Positions 18,134 to 26,223 of a stretch of 59,210 bases of DNA are shown here, one piece after another. Below the pieces are notes generated by a model. That model searched no databases. It worked only from the letters and a program-made list of their open reading frames with translations, and was not told where the DNA came from. The DNA is from Alphaproteobacteria bacterium (GTDB taxonomy: Bacteria; Pseudomonadota; Alphaproteobacteria; DSM-16000; Inquilinaceae): positions 1 through 59,210 of the forward strand of contig JAAAOG010000164.1 in NCBI GenBank assembly GCA_009909005.1, in the 5' to 3' direction. Position 1 is the first letter of the stretch; each line of letters opens with the position of its first letter. Made by a program: the position numbers and the translations under genes.

Positions 18134-18994
18134 CTAGTTGGCGATCGCCGGGGCCCCCGCACCGCCGATCGCGGCCGCCCGGTCTCCGGAAGCCGGAATC
18201 CGCTTCAGCCGTTCAAAATAGGCGAGCTGACGGGGGATGTCACCTTCCTCTTCGACGGTTCTCAGCACATCAGCGGCTTCGCCTTCCCGGTCGGCGAAGG
18301 TCAGGATCATCGCCAGGGTCCGGCGATGACGCGCCGTGGCCTGCGGGTGGGCGGCCGATTCGCGGGCCAGGCGGATCGCGTCCCCGTGGTCCCCCTCCAG
18401 CGACCTCGACAGGGCCAGGTTGGATTTGAGGGTCAGATCCGTCGGTCGCTGCGACAGGCCGCGCGTATAGAACCGCTGGGCCTGGTCGTGCTGTCCCAGC
18501 ATGTCGTGCGCGACGCCCATGCTGTTGAGCAGCCGCGGGTCGGCGCCGCCGCTCTGTGCCGCCGCGTCCAGGTAGTCCAGGGCCTCCCGGGGCCGGCCAA
18601 GGGCAATGAGCGCATTGCCGAGGCCGCGCCTGACCTCCGGGTTCCCCGGATTGATTTCCAGGGCCGTGCGATAGGCGCCCGCTGCCTGTTCGTAGGAGCC
18701 GAGGCGGGAGAGCGACGCGCCCAGGCGCAGCAGCGGCGCCACGGCGTTCGGTTCGAGCAGATGGGCGCGGCGATAGAGGCTGATGGCCGTGGCCGTATCG
18801 CCGCCGGCGAGCGTGTAATCGCCGAGCCGCATCAGCGTTTCGACCCGATCAGCCCCGGCGTCGACGCTGGACTCTCCGGTTCGTCCGGGACCGGAGGGCG
18901 AGGCGGTGCCGTCCGGCGTCTGGGTGCAGCCTGCCAGCCCCAGGCCGAGCAGGCAGGCGATAATTGCTGTCTTGGGCAGAAGTGGTCCAATCAT
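18134..18994 (-). CDS. tadD: TPR-repeat lipoprotein, TadD-like
   Basis: A 286-residue lipoprotein with a signal peptide ending LGLAGC (lipobox Cys near residue 22) followed by about five tetratricopeptide repeats (for example AAGAYRTALEINPGNPEVRRGLG and AQRFYTRGLSQRP patterns). TadD proteins of this type help the secretin assemble in the outer membrane. It is on the opposite strand to the rest of the locus, between tadC and the TadE-like genes. ATG 18994 was chosen over a longer frame because it directly precedes the signal peptide. Confidence 0.82.
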   Translation of the reverse strand: MIGPLLPKTAIIACLLGLGLAGCTQTPDGTASPSGPGRTGESSVDAGADRVETLMRLGDYTLAGGDTATAISLYRRAHLLEPNAVAPLLRLGASLSRLGSYEQAAGAYRTALEINPGNPEVRRGLGNALIALGRPREALDYLDAAAQSGGADPRLLNSMGVAHDMLGQHDQAQRFYTRGLSQRPTDLTLKSNLALSRSLEGDHGDAIRLARESAAHPQATARHRRTLAMILTFADREGEAADVLRTVEEEGDIPRQLAYFERLKRIPASGDRAAAIGGAGAPAIAN

Positions 18995-19044
18995 GTGATC
19001 CACAGGTCCATGCCGGCAGTGATTCCGCAGCGTTCCTTCCAACT

Positions 19045-19060
19045 TTTAGCCGATTCTAAA
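19045..19060. promoter_or_regulatory. Inverted repeat between divergent tadD-like and TadE-like genes
   Basis: TTTAG and CTAAA form a 5-nt inverted repeat around 6 nt, directly before the start codon at 19063 and about 50 nt from the minus-strand start at 18994. The site could be an operator shared by two divergent genes. It is short and may be chance. Confidence 0.25.
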
Positions 19061-19062
19061 CG

Positions 19063-19650
19063 ATGATGACCACAAGAGTTAGCATTACTTCCGCTGCCGT
19101 TGCGAAAATTTCGCCCCGGCGTCGGGCGGTCGGTCGTAACGAGGAGGGCTCGGCGGCGGTCGAGTTCGCCCTCACCTTGCCGATCCTGCTGGTGGTTTTG
19201 CTGGGCATCATTGAGCTGTCAATGCTGACCTTCGCAAACTTGATGCTGGATGCCGGGGTCCGCGATGCGGCGCGCTACGGGCTGACCGGTCAGCAGGCCG
19301 ACCAGCCGGCGGTTCGCTACAACGAAATCGAGCGGCTGGTCCGTCACCGTACCGCCGGCTTGGTGACCGACCTGAACTTCGAGATCTACACTTTCCCGGA
19401 CGGTTTTGGCTCCATTGACATGGCCGACCTTGGGTCGGCTACCCAGGTGACAGTCCAGGAACAAGTGAACGGCGATGGCGATACGGTCCAGACCATCGAA
19501 AACGCCGACGGCGCCGATCAGGTCGTCTTGTACAGGGCGTTCGGGAAGTATGAGATGCTGACGCCGGTATTTCCAGGTTTCCTCAATAACGACGACAGCC
19601 TCACGCTTGAGGCGAGCTTCGCCTTTCGCAACGAGCCAGGGGAGTGGTAG
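19063..19650 (+). CDS. tadE: TadE-like pseudopilin, first copy
   Basis: A 195-residue protein with the TadE signature: a basic leader, then GSAAVEFALTLPILLVVLLG, one helix that resembles a pilin N-terminus, and a periplasmic domain with DAGVRDAARYGLTGQ. CpaA is expected to process it at the Gly before SAAVEFAL. Such pseudopilins probably prime or cap the pilus. No good ribosome-binding site precedes ATG 19063. It ends 4 nt before the second TadE-like gene. Confidence 0.9.
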   Translation: MMTTRVSITSAAVAKISPRRRAVGRNEEGSAAVEFALTLPILLVVLLGIIELSMLTFANLMLDAGVRDAARYGLTGQQADQPAVRYNEIERLVRHRTAGLVTDLNFEIYTFPDGFGSIDMADLGSATQVTVQEQVNGDGDTVQTIENADGADQVVLYRAFGKYEMLTPVFPGFLNNDDSLTLEASFAFRNEPGEW

Positions 19651-19654
19651 GCCG

Positions 19655-20323
19655 ATGCATGCGGGGGGGGCAGTCCGACATTGGCGCGGACATTGGTCCG
19701 GGCGGGCCCGGGATTGCGCGGCGCGTCTGTGTGATCAGGCAAAGCGGTACCTCCATCGCGATCGGAACGGGGCGATGGTCATCGAGTTCGCCTTCGTCAC
19801 GCCGGTACTCCTTCTGATCATGCTGTCCTGCATGGACCTCGGCCGATTGATTCTCGCCTATCAGAAGACCCAGGTGACGGCCAACACGATCGGCGACCTG
19901 GTGTCGCGTGCCGAGCCGTCGGAGAACACCGAAACCGGGATTTGCTCGTCATTGGCGGCGGCGAATTTTGCGCTGCGCCCGTTCGTTCTCCAAGGAACCG
20001 ATTCAATTTCCGTCTCGTCGATCACCATCGAAGGGCAGGGCGGCGGTGCCGTGACGGTTGTCCGCGACTGGCAGGCCAGTGTTTCGGGAAGCGGCGGCAG
20101 CTGCACCGTGGTGCAAAGCGAGCAGTCGCTTGCGGCGGTGCCGATGGGGCTGGTGACCGATCTCGAGGAAAACGAGACCGATAACATCATTTACACCCAG
20201 GTCAATTTTGTCCACGAAGCCTGGTTCTGGTCTTTCCTCGACACGGACCCGGCCCACCCGATCCTCCGGCAATCGATCCATAAGCCGCGGGTCGCGCCTT
20301 TGAGTTCGATCGCGTCGGGGTAA
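19655..20323 (+). CDS. TadE-like pseudopilin, second copy
   Basis: A 222-residue TadE/TadF-like protein with a longer basic leader (~42 residues) followed by NGAMVIEFAFVTPVLLLIML and MDLGRLILAYQKTQVTAN, the pattern of the second pseudopilin in Tad loci. Two cysteines (in GICSS and GGSCTVV) may form a disulphide in the periplasm. ATG 19655 was chosen over an upstream start that would overlap the first copy. A TadG protein with a von Willebrand domain, often the third gene here, is not present in the window. Confidence 0.86.
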   Translation: MHAGGAVRHWRGHWSGRARDCAARLCDQAKRYLHRDRNGAMVIEFAFVTPVLLLIMLSCMDLGRLILAYQKTQVTANTIGDLVSRAEPSENTETGICSSLAAANFALRPFVLQGTDSISVSSITIEGQGGGAVTVVRDWQASVSGSGGSCTVVQSEQSLAAVPMGLVTDLEENETDNIIYTQVNFVHEAWFWSFLDTDPAHPILRQSIHKPRVAPLSSIASG

Positions 20324-20416
20324 CGGGGGCGTGCGGCGCTTTGCGTCGCGACGGCGCAGCGGCGCTTTGTTAGCGTGAGAGGCGCGTTGGTTACTGCTGA
20401 CGAGGGTTTGACGGCA

Positions 20417-21772
20417 ATGCCGCTCTCGGTGCGCAGGCCCGGCGTGGCCGGGCAGTTCTATCCGGCGACCGAGGCCGTGTTGCGCGCGGCCGTCGACGGG
20501 TTCGTCGCTTCGGGCCGCGGCTGGCCGATGCCGGCCAAGGCGGTCATCGCCCCCCATGCCGGCTACCCCTTTTCCGGCCCGGTGGCCGGGACCGCCTTCT
20601 CCGCGCTTCGCCGGCACGAGACCATTGTGCGCCGCGTGGTTCTGGTCGGTCCGGCCCACCGGTTCCCGGTGCCGGGCGTCGCCTTTCCGGCGGCCGACAG
20701 TCTGGAGACGCCGCTTGGGGCGGTCACGGTGGACCGTGCCGCCTTGTCGCTGCTCGACGGTCTGCCCGGGGTTGGCCTGCTGGACGAGGCCTTCGACGGC
20801 GAACACGCGCTGGAGGTGCTGCTGCCATTCCTGCGGGTGCAGTTTCCGCAGGCGGCGGTCGTGCCGCTGCTGGCCGGCGGGGCGTCGACGGCGTTGATGC
20901 GCGCGGTGCTCGACCGCCTCTGGGGCGGTCCGGAGACGCTGATCGTCGTCAGCTCCGACCTCAGCCATTTCCACGGCTATGACGAGGCCCGCCGCCGCGA
21001 TGCCGGGACGGCCGGGCTGATCGAAACCCTGAGCCCCGAGGACCTGAACGGCCGGCAGGCCTGCGGCCATCGTGCCATCAACGGGCTGCTCGCCTGTGCC
21101 CGGGCGCGCGATCTGCGGGCGACGGCGCTCGACCTGCGCAGTTCCGGCGACACGGCCGGGCCGCGTGACCGCGTGGTCGGCTACGGCGCCTTTGCCTTCG
21201 AGGAAGCGGAGGGGGCCTGCTTGCCGGAGGACCTGCGTCGGTACCTGCTCGACGCGGTGGCCAGGGCGCTCCGGGGCGTCGTCGACGGCCATGGCGCGGC
21301 GTCCGAGACAGAGGCTGCGGACCTGCCGCAGGCCTTGCGGGCCCGCCGCAACACGTTCGTGACGCTGGAGCTCGACGGAAGCCTGCGCGGCTGCGTCGGC
21401 AGCCCGACCCCGCAGCGCGGCCTGCATGACGACGTCATGCGGAACGCCGTGAAGGCGGCGACGGCCGATCCGCGCTTCAATGCGCTCACCGCCGACGAAC
21501 TGCCGCACGTCTCCGCGAGCATTTCGATCCTCAGCACCCCGCGGCCGATCGCCTGTGCCGACGAAACGGCGCTGCTCGCGGAACTGCGGCCCGGCATTGA
21601 CGGGGTGATCCTGGAAGACGGCGGCCGACGGGCGCTGTTCCTGCCCAAGGTGTGGAGCCTGATCCCCGATCCCCGGCAGTTCCTCCGGCACCTCAAGGCG
21701 AAGGCCGGGCTACGGGACGACGCCTGGTCACCCGACACCAGGGCCTGGCGCTTCACCGCCGAAAGCTTCTGA
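20417..21772 (+). CDS. MEMO1-AMMECR1 fusion protein (AmmeMemoRadiSam B+A)
   Basis: A 451-residue fusion. Residues ~1-265 are MEMO-like: RPGVAGQFYP, IAPHAGYPFSGPVAG, LVGPAHRFPVPG and SSDLSHFHGYDEA carry the likely metal-binding His/Asp residues. Residues ~285-450 are AMMECR1-like, with RNTFVTLELDGSLRGCVGS and FLPKVWSLIPDPRQFLRHL. In many genomes both proteins occur with a radical SAM enzyme, the AmmeMemoRadiSam set, whose reaction is still unclear. No radical SAM gene is in the window. ATG 20417 follows a GAGGG site with 10-nt spacing; a GTG at 20375 is the alternative. Confidence 0.88.
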   Translation: MPLSVRRPGVAGQFYPATEAVLRAAVDGFVASGRGWPMPAKAVIAPHAGYPFSGPVAGTAFSALRRHETIVRRVVLVGPAHRFPVPGVAFPAADSLETPLGAVTVDRAALSLLDGLPGVGLLDEAFDGEHALEVLLPFLRVQFPQAAVVPLLAGGASTALMRAVLDRLWGGPETLIVVSSDLSHFHGYDEARRRDAGTAGLIETLSPEDLNGRQACGHRAINGLLACARARDLRATALDLRSSGDTAGPRDRVVGYGAFAFEEAEGACLPEDLRRYLLDAVARALRGVVDGHGAASETEAADLPQALRARRNTFVTLELDGSLRGCVGSPTPQRGLHDDVMRNAVKAATADPRFNALTADELPHVSASISILSTPRPIACADETALLAELRPGIDGVILEDGGRRALFLPKVWSLIPDPRQFLRHLKAKAGLRDDAWSPDTRAWRFTAESF

Positions 21773-21778
21773 TTGACT

Positions 21779-22348
21779 CTACCGAGCTGGCCGGTCCCGG
21801 GGCGAAGCACGGTAGAGCACATGCGGCCGCAGGGGGTGGCCGGGCGGCAGGGACGGGTGGTCGAAATCGTCCGCCGGGTCGTGGCGCAGGCCGAGGCGCG
21901 CCATGACCGCCCGCGATCGCTGATTGGCGCGGGTGGTGAAGGAGACGATTTCCGAAAGGCCCAGCCGGTCGAACCCATAGGTGAGCGCCAGCCGGGCGGC
22001 TTCGGTCGCATAGCCGCGGCCCCAGTGTTCGGCGGCCAGGCGCCAGCTTATCTCCACACAGGGCGTGAAATGCGCCTGGAACTGCGGCACGGACAGGCCG
22101 ACAAAGCCGACGAAAGGCGCGACGCCCGCGACCTCCAGCGCCCACCAGCCGAATCCGCGCTCCCGGATTTGGGCGCGGATGCGGGCAGCGAGGGCATCGC
22201 TCTGCGCCCGGTCGAGCCGCGCCGGCAGGAACGCCATCACCCGCGGATCGGCGTTCAGGGCGGCGAAGGCCGGCAGGTCCTCGTCCCGCCAGTCACGCAG
22301 CAACAGCCGCGGCGACTCGAGCGGGAGCCAGGGGTCGGATTGGGACAT
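21779..22348 (-). CDS. GNAT family N-acetyltransferase (RimJ/RimL type)
   Basis: A 189-residue acetyl-CoA-dependent transferase. The opening LESPRLLLRDWRDEDLPAF is typical of the RimJ/RimL branch, EISWRLAAEHWGRGYATEAA contains the acetyl-CoA pyrophosphate loop (WGRGYATEA), and the helix after it ends with MARLGLRHD. The acceptor cannot be told from sequence: it may be a protein N-terminus, an antibiotic or a small amine. It converges with the MEMO fusion (6-nt gap) and follows serA on the same strand by 14 nt, so co-transcription with serA is likely. Confidence 0.88.
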   Translation of the reverse strand: MSQSDPWLPLESPRLLLRDWRDEDLPAFAALNADPRVMAFLPARLDRAQSDALAARIRAQIRERGFGWWALEVAGVAPFVGFVGLSVPQFQAHFTPCVEISWRLAAEHWGRGYATEAARLALTYGFDRLGLSEIVSFTTRANQRSRAVMARLGLRHDPADDFDHPSLPPGHPLRPHVLYRASPRDRPAR

Positions 22349-22362
22349 CGGCTCGGCGCCGT

Positions 22363-23634
22363 TCAGTAGAGATGGCGGGCACGGATCGTCCCGGCGATGT
22401 GGCGCAGGGCCTCGAGGATGGCCGGCGGGTCCATGGCACCCTCGGCATCGACGACGACATAGCCGATATCGCCATCGGTCTGCAGGTATTGGGCGGCGAT
22501 GTTCAGGCCTCGTGACGAAAAGACATCGTTCATCTGCAAGAGAACGCCGGGTACATTCCGGTGGATGTGGAGAAACCGCACGCCGCGGTCCTTGACCGGC
22601 AGCGAGACTTCCGGGAAATTCACCGCGCCGACTGTCGAGCCGTTGTCAGAGTACTTGATCATTTTTTCCGCGACTTCCAGGCCGATATTCAGCTGCGCCT
22701 CCTGCGTGCTGCCGCCGACATGCGGCGTCAGGATCGTGTTGTCCAGCCCCTGCAGCGGGCTTTCGAACGGGTCGTCGTTCGTCGCAGGCTCTCGCGGGAA
22801 GACGTCGATCGCCGCACCGGCGAGATGCCGGTCGCGCAAGGCCGCGGCCAGCGCATCGATGTCGACCACAGTGCCGCGCGAGGCATTGATGAGATAGCTG
22901 CCTTCCGGCATGGCGCGGATTTCGGCAGGACCGATCATCCCCCGCGTCGCCGGCGTTTCCGGCACGTGCAGGGTGACGATCTGGGCGGCGGACAGCAGCT
23001 CGCCCAGGCTGGTGCAGGGCATGGCATTGCCCAGCGCCATTTTCGGTTCGATATCGAAATAACGCACCTGCATGCCCATGGCCTCCGCCAGGACCGACAG
23101 CTGCGAGCCGATATGGCCATAGCCGACGATCCCCAGCACCTTGCCGCGGAGCTCGAAGGCGTTCTTCGCCGTCTTGTCCCAGCGGCCGGCATGGGCCAGG
23201 GCGGATTTCCGGGTTATGCCGCGCAGCAGCATGACGATTTCGCCGATCACCATTTCGGCAACCGAACGGGTGTTGGAATAGGGAGCGTTGAAGACGGGAA
23301 TGCCGGCGGCCCGGGCCGTTGTGAGGTCGACCTGATTGGTGCCGATGCAGAAGCAGCCGATGCAGAACAGTCGCCGGGCCGCCGCCAGGACGCTGCCGGT
23401 CAGCTGCGTGCGAGAGCGGATGCCGACGACATGCGCCTGGGCGATCCTCTCCGTCAGTGCCGCCTCGTCGAGTGCCTCGGACAGGGCCTCGACATTGCTG
23501 TAGCCGGCGGCTTTCAGCCGCTCGATGGCGCTCTTGTGCACGCCCTCCAGGAGCAGGATGCGGATGTTGCCTTTCGGCAGCGAAAGGCGGGCCGGCGGGC
23601 CCGCACTCGCGGCGCCGGGCGGACGGTCGGTCAC
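22363..23634 (-). CDS. serA: D-3-phosphoglycerate dehydrogenase with ACT domain
   Basis: SerA oxidises 3-phosphoglycerate with NAD+ to open serine synthesis. The 423-residue form matches the E. coli-like class of ~410. The NAD-binding loop is VLGIVGYGHIGSQL, catalytic Arg lies in INASRGTVVD, and the catalytic His is in LTPHVGGSTQEAQ. The C-terminal ~80 residues (FLHIHRNVPGVLLQMNDVF and after) form an ACT domain likely to bind serine for feedback control. GTG 23634 was chosen because an AGAGGA site lies just upstream and the longer frame adds low-complexity sequence unlike the family. Confidence 0.94.
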   Translation of the reverse strand: MTDRPPGAASAGPPARLSLPKGNIRILLLEGVHKSAIERLKAAGYSNVEALSEALDEAALTERIAQAHVVGIRSRTQLTGSVLAAARRLFCIGCFCIGTNQVDLTTARAAGIPVFNAPYSNTRSVAEMVIGEIVMLLRGITRKSALAHAGRWDKTAKNAFELRGKVLGIVGYGHIGSQLSVLAEAMGMQVRYFDIEPKMALGNAMPCTSLGELLSAAQIVTLHVPETPATRGMIGPAEIRAMPEGSYLINASRGTVVDIDALAAALRDRHLAGAAIDVFPREPATNDDPFESPLQGLDNTILTPHVGGSTQEAQLNIGLEVAEKMIKYSDNGSTVGAVNFPEVSLPVKDRGVRFLHIHRNVPGVLLQMNDVFSSRGLNIAAQYLQTDGDIGYVVVDAEGAMDPPAILEALRHIAGTIRARHLY

Positions 23635-23874
23635 GGCAGTCCTCTGGTCGCTGGACGGCAGATGCTCATGCCCAGGGGATAGCGCGTCCCGGGCGGTGGA
23701 GTCGAGGCGGGCGGTTGACGCGGCCGCAGGCCGGCCGGTGTTTTGAAGCAAGGACCAGGCCAGGAAGGCCGGCGCGAGGCCGGTTGTCCGCGGCCTCGCG
23801 CCCAGGAAGAGGAATCTTATTACTTCAACCGATAGGTATTCGCCGATGAGTGTGGCGGTACTATCGTGTTCACC

Positions 23875-24594
23875 CTACGCAGCGAGGGCCATGGGCTCGC
23901 GGGTCAGCCATTGCCGCATGGCCGCGGTGGTCGCGTCGGGCTGTTCCAGCGGGGCCAGGTGCCCGGCATCCGGGATGACCGTCATCTCGGCGTCCGGAAT
24001 CCGGGCGGCGAAGTCCCGGTGCTCATCGACCGAGGTGAGGGCGTCGTTGGCGCCGACCATGACCAGGGTCGGGCAGGTGATCCGCGGCAGCAGGTCTTCG
24101 TGCGACCGGCGCTTGGCCGCCGCTTTCTGATGGGCGCGGAACGTCGTCGCACCGCCTTCATAGGCCATGCGGGCCATGCGCTCCAGAAACACTGTATCGC
24201 CGCTGCGGCTCGGTGCGACGAAGCGCGGAAGAACCTCCCGCCACATCGCCAGATAGCCGGTTTCCGACTTCTTGATCATCATGTGCCGCCGTCGGGCCAT
24301 GGCGGGCCGCTCGGGATACGGTGTTGTTGCAAAAAGCCCGAGCCGCAGAATGCGGTGCGGGGCGCGTCGATACATCTCAAAGCAGATGTAGCCACCCATG
24401 GAATACCCCGCCAGCGCGAAGAATGGCGGCGCATCGGCCAGGATTTCGTCGGCGATAGCGCCCAGGTCCTCATGCGCGGGCAGGGGCGAGACCCAGCAAT
24501 CGGCGACGTCTTCAAGAGCGTCGATCTGCTTTTGCCAGAGCAGGCGGGTGCTCGACAGACCCGGGACGAGGAGGAGCGGAATACGATTGTGCAT
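23875..24594 (-). CDS. Alpha/beta-fold hydrolase
   Basis: A 239-residue single-domain hydrolase. The oxyanion region is LLLVPGLSSTR, the nucleophile elbow is AGYSMGGY (Ser), the acid is in MVGANDALTSVDEHRD, and the catalytic His is in PDAGHLAPLEQPDAT. The triad is complete, so it should be active as an esterase or C-C bond hydrolase, probably in the cytoplasm as there is no signal peptide. The substrate cannot be inferred: flanking genes are serA and an XRE regulator. Its start at 24594 faces a 733-nt AT-rich gap. Confidence 0.88.
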   Translation of the reverse strand: MHNRIPLLLVPGLSSTRLLWQKQIDALEDVADCWVSPLPAHEDLGAIADEILADAPPFFALAGYSMGGYICFEMYRRAPHRILRLGLFATTPYPERPAMARRRHMMIKKSETGYLAMWREVLPRFVAPSRSGDTVFLERMARMAYEGGATTFRAHQKAAAKRRSHEDLLPRITCPTLVMVGANDALTSVDEHRDFAARIPDAEMTVIPDAGHLAPLEQPDATTAAMRQWLTREPMALAA

Positions 24595-25327
24595 AGGAAT
24601 CTCCCTCTTGGTTGCACGCCGACGCGGTGTCGGCGGCTGGGAACAATTTTCCTATGCACGCAGCAGCGTCCGATAGTGGGCAGGCGTTTTCGGCGGTCGT
24701 GGCATCCCGCGCGGGGCTCGCGATTCCATGCCCGGGCATGCACCTGCGACAGTATGCCGCAGCCTGCACGATGTCCGGTTCTTGGCTTGGCTTGTGAAAT
24801 AATAAAGGGGTCATCAAAGATATTTCTATTTTGTGCGCGGGCGCAGAGTCGTTGAAATCGATTACAAGGCCATTTGCGACGCCAAATTTTTTACAGTTTT
24901 TTCTTACTACATAAATAAGATTTTACTGGTTCATCATGAATTCTCATGTGTCGTAGAGTTTATAAAATACAATCCAGCACTTTTTCACGGTTCTTGAATG
25001 GGCGTGTGCGATATCTCCTAAAAATGGCGGGAAATCTTAAACAATGTGACTGGTTATCCCAGATTTATTTATAGAGTCCGGTCGATATCAAAAAGAATAT
25101 CTGACAAATTTGGAAACAAGAAAACAATATTATTTTATATGACTCGGATATGCCCCCGTAATGTCCTGTTCCGCGAATCGCCGGCGGTTGGACGAGGTGG
25201 GGAGTGGCCGCCGGCCAAGCTCCCGCTAAAGGTATAGGAATTATCATATAGCCGTGTTATAAGACGCTTATCGCGTTAGTCCGTTCAGGCCCCGCTTGCC
25301 GGCGCGGCCACGGTTGAGGAGAGAACG
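24595..25327. other. AT-rich intergenic region upstream of an XRE regulator
   Basis: A 733-nt gap with no convincing gene. The first ~200 nt are GC-rich leader DNA for the minus-strand hydrolase. From about 24800 to 25150 it is strongly AT-rich (runs such as TTTTTTACAGTTTTTTCTTAC), then GC content rises before the regulator start at 25328. A 63-residue frame at 25046-25237 is AT-biased and lacks a ribosome-binding site, so I did not call it. The stretch may hold promoters, a small RNA or the remains of transferred DNA. Confidence 0.5.
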
Positions 25328-25774
25328 ATGAAGGTAGGCAGGAAGCCCGGTCCCCGGAAGAAAGAGCCCGGACCCAATCCTATCGACGTGCATGTCGGTC
25401 TGCGGTTGCGGCAGCGCCGGACATTGATCGGAATGAGCCAGGAAACGCTGGCCAAGCATCTCGACATGTCGTTTCAGCAAGTCCAAAAGTACGAGTGTGG
25501 CGCAAACCGGATCAGCGCCAGCCGGCTTTTCCTCCTCACGAAAATCCTGAACACGGATATTTCGTATTTCTTTGAAGGGCTGCCGCACGCCGGCGGCGAG
25601 GAAAGCCGGGAGACCGACGGCGTTTCGATGAACTCGATGCTCAAGCGCGAAACCATGGAACTGGTCCGCGCCTATATGGCGATCCAGGATCCGCAGGTCC
25701 GCGCACAGCTCTATCAACTCACCCGCATGGTCGGGGATTCCTTTGAAGAGGACGAGCAGAAAACCGCAGCCTGA
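25328..25774 (+). CDS. XRE-family helix-turn-helix regulator
   Basis: A 148-residue DNA-binding protein. After a basic N-terminus the helix-turn-helix lies at about residues 23-80 (RRTLIGMSQETLAKHLDMSF and QQVQKYECGANRISASRL), typical of cI/SinR-like folds common in alphaproteobacteria. The C-terminal ~50 residues (ELVRAYMAIQDPQVRAQLYQL) probably mediate dimerisation. A GAGGAGAG site precedes ATG 25328. The large AT-rich region upstream may hold its operator if it is autoregulated. A hairpin follows its stop. Targets are unknown. Confidence 0.92.
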   Translation: MKVGRKPGPRKKEPGPNPIDVHVGLRLRQRRTLIGMSQETLAKHLDMSFQQVQKYECGANRISASRLFLLTKILNTDISYFFEGLPHAGGEESRETDGVSMNSMLKRETMELVRAYMAIQDPQVRAQLYQLTRMVGDSFEEDEQKTAA

Positions 25775-25793
25775 GCCGGTTTTCGGCATCGAG

Positions 25794-25817
25794 GGGGCGG
25801 CATTGACACCGCCCCTT
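25794..25817 (+). terminator. Hairpin after the XRE regulator
   Basis: GGGGCGG and CCGCCCC form a perfect 7-bp stem with an 8-nt loop, 20 nt after the regulator stop. Only two T residues follow, so it is a weak intrinsic terminator candidate. Confidence 0.45.
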
Positions 25818-25977
25818 CGCGCGTGTCGCGTGGCGTGGGAGTCCTATTTCCTGAGGAACGGCCCTGCGGGACGGAGGTCTGCAACAGGTTTCGTTCCGGC
25901 CCATGCAGATAATTCTACAAGATCGAACCGTAAAGCCAGCCGGTACTGTCACCCTGAGAAGCGTGCCGCCGGGCACG

Positions 25978-26003
25978 AAAAAAAGGCCGCCTGCGGGGCG
26001 GCC
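25978..26003 (-). terminator. Intrinsic terminator for the propionyl-CoA synthetase gene
   Basis: Read on the minus strand, GGCCGCC and GGCGGCC pair in a 7-bp stem with a 5-nt loop, followed by seven T residues. It lies about 220 nt beyond the prpE stop in the convergent gap. Confidence 0.7.
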
Positions 26004-26223
26004 CTTCCAGTTTCTTAAGGGAGGCATCTAAGAGAAATCGGCGGGGACCGGCACGTGCCGTTCTGCCGATAACCCCATCCTGTGCCCGGATCGCTGAAGA
26101 ACCGGTAAAGATCGACCGAATTTGCTTACTTTCGCAAATCGGTCGGCCACCGCCCGCTGCCGGAGACAGCGGGCGGCCGGTATCGTCGGCGCGAAAGGCC
26201 GTTCGCCTGCTGGGGGCGGGCGG

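Larger units (their letters stand above)
25775..26223. other. Intergenic region between convergent regulator and propionyl-CoA synthetase
   Basis: This 449-nt region lies between converging genes. It contains a weak hairpin for the regulator and a good intrinsic terminator for the minus-strand gene. The part from 26010 to 26223 shows nothing further that I can support. Confidence 0.6.

Noticed and set aside
24800-25150. AT-rich region as a replication origin
   Set aside because: No DnaA boxes, no iterons and no dnaA, repA or parAB genes nearby.
25046-25237. A 63-codon plus-strand frame in the AT-rich gap
   Set aside because: No ribosome-binding site and no similarity to a known protein.
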